Shown here: positions 59,681-64,000 of the stretch, piece by piece | How positions within the stretch are numbered: the first letter of the stretch is position 1 | Layout: every line of letters starts with the position of its first letter | The notes under the pieces: model-generated | The model's input: only the letters and a program-made list of their open reading frames with translations | The model's database searches: none | Told to the model about the DNA's origin: nothing | Assembly: GCA_021904315.1 (NCBI GenBank) | Contig: CM038914.1 | Location: forward strand, 7,502,001-7,566,000 | Direction: 5' to 3' | DNA: 64,000 bases | Source of the DNA: Sphagnum magellanicum | Lineage: Eukaryota > Streptophyta > Sphagnopsida > Sphagnales > Sphagnaceae | Program-made: the position numbers and the translations under genes

Positions 59681-62600
59681 GTGTTGCCATGGATGTCAGG
59701 TCCTGGTCAAGGTCATTGCAGCATATTCTGGTCATGTGTTGTTTTTGCTAATTTCCATTATGCTATTCGGTCCGCTCGGTTTGATAGATTCTCTTTTTTG
59801 GCTGGGTGTAACTTAAATAAACTCCATACATTTGGAAATGCAAACATAAAATGGGGCCCAGTTAAAAAGGTAATTACCAATACTCATTTTTCTGTCTTCA
59901 ACATTAAGTCTCTCAACAGACTTAGAAGGCTTAGGCAAAAACACCTTAATTCTTCAACTAGCCTCTGTCCATTTTCAGATAATGGGATAATTTATGTTAT
60001 TTACAGTGTCGATAATACTATAATGCTATATGTTGGTCAAACATGTAAGTCTGCCTGTGAGAGATTCCAAGAGCATATAAGAGAAGCTAAAAGATTGTCT
60101 AAGCTTGCAAGTTCATCTTTTGATTTTAAGCCACTATATGCTGCCATTGCCAAAGAGGGTTTCCATTCCTTCAGACTTTTTCCTATTGAAAAAGTAGATG
60201 GGAATTTCTTAGATTCTGAAGGCCGTTTTGCTCTGAACTTGTTTAAGGTTGTTGCCTCTCAATTGGAAAGAAAATGGATGAGTATCTTGCACACTTTCTT
60301 TCCAAGAGGTTACAACCTAGAAGGCAAGTCAAACAATAGATGTTCTCCTAGGGTACATAAAGCTTCTGCAATGTTGTGGAGAAAGGGAGGCAAACCTTCA
60401 TTTGCTCATCCTAATAACAAAGTTTGGGTTCCTGTCAATGTTCTTCCGAATGTTGCTGTAAGTTTACCTCCTCCTACTTTGCCAGTTTCTGAAGAGATTG
60501 GTTCTCCTTCTGATGATGTGCAACCAAATCATAGTGGGGTCCCTCACCTTTCTCCTCACAGAATTTTTGGCTACAGAGATTACAAAAGAAGGTTGGTATT
60601 CCTTTCTTCTCTTATGTCTCAAGGTAAGTTTTCTATTGTTTTTCTCTCCAAGTATAAGACCAAGAATTTGGTTCATATGCTTTTGTTGTTGTCTGAGTTT
60701 TCTCCTTATGTTCTCGGTCTTGATGTTGGCCATGCTTTACAACTGTCTAAATTTCTGAGCATTTGTATTAAGAGAAATGTTCCTTGTTCTTTCTCGTCAA
60801 GTGCCTCTTTCCTAGGCAGAGATCTCATTATCTCTGTTTTTTTTTCTTCTCATATGGATGGTTTGAATCTCTCTTTCATTTTAAACCTTCCTTCTGTGCT
60901 AGATTGTCTTCCTCCTTTTGTTAGAAAGTTTTGGTCCCCTCCCTTAGTTGCTTGGAAATATGTCAAAACTTCTGGTCAAGAGTTTTTCAGCTATGGGGCA
61001 TTGGGAAGATCTGTTTGTGCTTCTCAAGTTAATAAAATTATTCACTCTGTTTGTGCTTCTCAAGTTAATAAAATTATTCACTCTGGTTGTGCTTGTTTTC
61101 GTTTTCCTAGTTTTGTTGATTCCCATCATGGTCATGTTATTTCTGCTAACCTTAATATCATTTCAAGGCCCAGCCTAATTGAACTCTTTTCTAGAGGCAC
61201 TAAGTTCAGAAGTGGCTTCTTGTCTATGTTGTCTATTGAAGAAGCTATTGATAAAGGTCTTAAGAAGTTTGTCAACAAGCAAGAAGAGCTTCTAGGAGTT
61301 TAAGGGATATTAAGTGAGTGGAAAGCCAAAGTTCTTTTGTTTGTTCAGAAGAGGACTCATGCTTCCTTCGTGGTTCAGACCTCTTCTGATTCTTCTTTGT
61401 CTGTTCCTTTAGGAGATCTGGATCACCTAAAGATTCTCCAATGGTCCTTTGTCATTACATACATGGATAAATGTTGTAACAACTTTGTGTTTGTAAAAAG
61501 TTTTATGTTTCTTCTGTTTTCTCTGAGCTTAATTCTCTTGTTGGTGCATGTGGTCTCCAATCTTGCCCAATCTGATATTCTGAAATTTCATCTCTCTTTT
61601 AATAAGGCTCATAATTTTAAAGGTGTTAAGTGTGGTCCTCGTCTCCCGTTTCTTTGTGCAGTTTGGAAGTTTCATAAGAATCCAATTGAACCTAGATTTA
61701 TCTGTGCAGTGAGCTCTACTTCTCTTACTGATGTTTCTAAGTGGCTGTGTTCTTTCTTCAAAGCTATGTTTCCTGCGGTCAATGACCTTTGGGTGTCTAA
61801 ACTCAAAAAAGCAGTGTTCCTTGTGATAGTAGTTGGATTCTCAATGACTACAGGAGTGGTGGAGGTAATAAATAATCTTAATCGTTTGAGATCTGAAATT
61901 GATATAGTTTCCCCACTTCTGTTGCAGTCCTTTGATTTCTCAACTCTATAAACTAAAATTGGCCTAGTGGATCTAAAAGCTCGTATGAGAGTTCTGATAA
62001 ATAAAGTATTTAATCGGATGCTGAAACTTCATCGTTTTAAGTTTTTGATGGTTCAAAAAACAGCTTTGAACTTTAGGTTTTTGTGGCTGAAAAATGAAAC
62101 AGAGATCAATTTGTTTGAAAATCTTCATAGCTTCAAAGTTGTGGAGGCTTCAGATTTGATCTCTTGGCTGGATTTCTTATTAGACAATTTGTTTCTTTGT
62201 TTTCGTCAGGGTGTTTATAGACAATGCATTGGTATCCCCATGGGTACAAATTGTGCGGTCTATTTGGCTAATTTCTATCTCTTCACCTATGAGTTTGATT
62301 TCATTAAGCATCTCTTGAAGAGTAACACATGTCCTGTTGTGCTTATAGTTTGTCCTTTGTTTGTAGGTTTGTGGATGATCTTTTTGTTCCTGATTTTCCA
62401 GATTTTGAGAACTTCATGTACCTTAACCAAGACTCTTTTGGTAGTGGCATATAGCCAAAAACCTCTTGTGAGTTGAATTGTAAATCTAGAGGCTTCTCTT
62501 GTAATTTCTTGGATCTAACTGTGAGACAGAGTCCTCAAGGTTTATTCTGTGACATTTTTGACAAGTGCTCTCAACCAAGAGTATGTAGGTATTGAAATGA

Positions 62601-62870
62601 TTAGAATACCTCATGTTCATTCCAATATCTCAATGACTACGAAGTTGGGGGTTATCAATAGTCAATTTTACAGATTCTTGAGACTTTGTAGTTGTAAGAA
62701 GTTTTTTGTCTTCCAGATGGTCAGTCTTATTGTCTTTCTGAAGGCAAAAGGCTACCCTTTAAAAGTTCTTCTAAAGAGAACTAGAGGGTTGGTTCTTAAA
62801 GGAAAATTCCTGTTTGGAATTTCCGCTTTTGGCATTTTCAGAATGATTTTGCTTCGGGTCATGTAAGCGG
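59681..62870 (+). pseudogene. decayed Penelope-like retroelement, N-terminal GIY-YIG plus reverse transcriptase
   Basis: Retroelement polyprotein remnant. The GIY-YIG endonuclease comes first: GIIYVIYS (residues 102-109), YVGQT at 117-121, then an Arg/His helix (CERFQEHIREAKRL) and the LERKW segment. The reverse transcriptase follows: LKILQWSFVITYMDKCCNN, FLCAVWKFHKNPIEPRFI, FDFSTL (box A), RQCIGIPMGTNCAVYLANFY (box B) and, after a frame change, RFVDDLFV (catalytic box C). Nuclease-before-RT is the permuted order of Chlamys-type elements; canonical Penelope has it after the RT. The main frame is interrupted by TAA at 61301, TAA at 61949 within box A (where a Tyr codon is expected), a +/-1 shift between about 62330 and 62375, and several later stops. 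It cannot make a full-length protein. Confidence 0.87.
61010..61081 (+). repeat. exact 36-bp in-frame tandem duplication inside the retroelement
   Basis: Two identical 12-codon blocks (CASQVNKIIHSV) sit head to tail in the region between the nuclease and the RT. Identity of the two copies indicates a recent slip. Confidence 0.95.
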
Positions 62871-63062
62871 GGAGCTTCCTGTAAGTCCACTTGTTCTTAG
62901 TCTTTCCCTGTTCTTTTCCCTTTCTGTCTTTCTTTGTTTCTTTGTCTGGTCTTTGTTGTGGGGTCTGTTGCTAGCCAGTAGTATATTGCTGGACTCTTCC
63001 CGGTGCTTCCAGAATTGTAGCAGAAACTCGGTTCATAGGATGGTGCTTGTCGTCGGCCTTTA

Positions 63063-63164
63063 CCCACTGTAGGGAGCTGATGAAGTCAGTGGGGAAGTTG
63101 TGATAGTTAAGTCACTATCATACATACTACTGTGTGTGAGACTGGCACTTTTGTTCATACCAGT
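63063..63164 (+). other. cluster of three perfect hairpins downstream of the retroelement
   Basis: CCCACTG (63063-63069) pairs with CAGTGGG (63087-63093). TGATAGT (63101-63107) pairs with ACTATCA (63114-63120). ACTGG (63141-63145) pairs with CCAGT (63160-63164). The position just after the RT remnant suggests a structured 3' UTR; function is inferred only. Confidence 0.5.
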
Positions 63165-64000
63165 GTGTGTTTTTCGTTTTTTGTTTGTTTCTTGTCTCCC
63201 CTTGTTTGGTTCTTTCTGTGGCTTCCTGAGGAAGTGTTAGCCTTGCCGTTTGTTCTTCATCGTGAGAATGGAGATTTCTCTATTCTTATGAAAGATACCA
63301 TGTCTTGTTTTTGTCCAGTCTGGTCTCCAATACGCATGGTAGCAGCATTTCTGGCTACATCAAGTTGCTCTTGCGTTTTTTTTGACAATCACTAATCTCT
63401 TGTATTCATCGAGGGTGAGAAGGTGACATGCACAAGCAGGTCTAAAAGCCTCTTGTACCACAGGTTGTTCTTGAGTTTCACACAACTCTTACTGACAACA
63501 GCTTATTTCTCAACATGAATATGTGATTGGGAGCTCACATAGCTTCCAAGCAGAGCAAGCATATATAGAGTGTTTTCACCTATACAAGACCCAAATATTG
63601 ATTCTCTATCCTCCATGTGTGCTCTGCACATGCATGGCTGGTTAAGGAGCTGAAGATGACACTGATGCTAATGATCCAACAACCCACGGAAGAATTTTAT
63701 GATGCAGAACACAGCATTATCACATATGCTCTGTTGTCGAGGGCTTGCCCAGATCTGGACAAGAGTTGTGAGAGCTTTTCCTATCTGCTCTGTATATTTC
63801 TTTGTTGTCCAATTTCTTCATTTGTATCCAGATACACATCTACTGCAATTTCTTCATGGGTGTCCAGATCCACATCCACTGCACATTCACTTTTACATTG
63901 TACTGGTTTAGAAAGGCTGTGAAGACTTATGAAATATGAGACCTGTAAAAGCAGATCAAAAACAGAAGTTGAATAAGTGAAACTGTCAAATTTGCCACTT
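63165..64000. other. right end of window, no gene seen
   Basis: Short open frames only, including one of 101 codons at 63617-63922 with no recognisable homology. It may include the 3' part of the retroelement or its flank. Confidence 0.6.

Noticed and set aside
63077-63100. Hammerhead ribozyme suggested by CTGATGA downstream of the Penelope-like element
   Set aside because: The required CGAAA segment and a stem II hairpin do not follow the heptamer (ggggaagttg instead), so the catalytic core is incomplete.

Overview
This is plant nuclear DNA. Genes are split by GT-AG introns, there is no operon structure, and AT-rich intergenic DNA carries interstitial TTTAGGG (plant-type telomere) tracts. 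The gene set (maltose exporter, P-class PPR, MIZ1-domain and PRA1 proteins) is that of a land plant. An intact axonemal inner-arm dynein heavy chain means the plant makes flagellated sperm. A fern, lycophyte or bryophyte therefore fits best, and a cycad or Ginkgo is possible. The exact lineage is inference.

Layout. 1-26,549 (-): one dynein heavy chain gene, read here as 39 exons joined in frame (3,843 complete codons). Its last exons lie beyond base 1. Its introns hold two large tandem arrays and several small transposon-like repeats. 26,550-32,822: non-coding, with old repeats. 32,823-36,412 (+): nine-exon MEX1-type chloroplast maltose exporter. 37,104-39,048 (-): two-exon, probably mitochondrial, PPR protein, convergent with MEX1. 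39,049-54,857: about 16 kb without a gene that I can support. It holds a probable tRNA-derived SINE, a 52-bp tandem array inside a repeat element, and two head-to-tail non-autonomous Helitron-like elements. 54,858-56,139 (+): three-exon MIZ1-domain (DUF617) gene with a minisatellite in intron 2. 58,297-58,896 (+): intronless PRA1 family gene. 59,681 to about 62,870 (+): a decayed Penelope-like retroelement with its GIY-YIG nuclease in front of the reverse transcriptase (permuted, Chlamys-like order), followed by a cluster of perfect hairpins. The last kilobase has no recognisable gene.

The five host genes look like independent single-copy loci: sperm motility, starch/maltose export, organelle RNA processing, a growth-response family and endomembrane trafficking. 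No shared pathway is evident. The observations most worth following are the permuted Penelope element, the tandem Helitron pair, the TIR/52-bp repeat family, and the strong phase-0 intron bias in the dynein gene.
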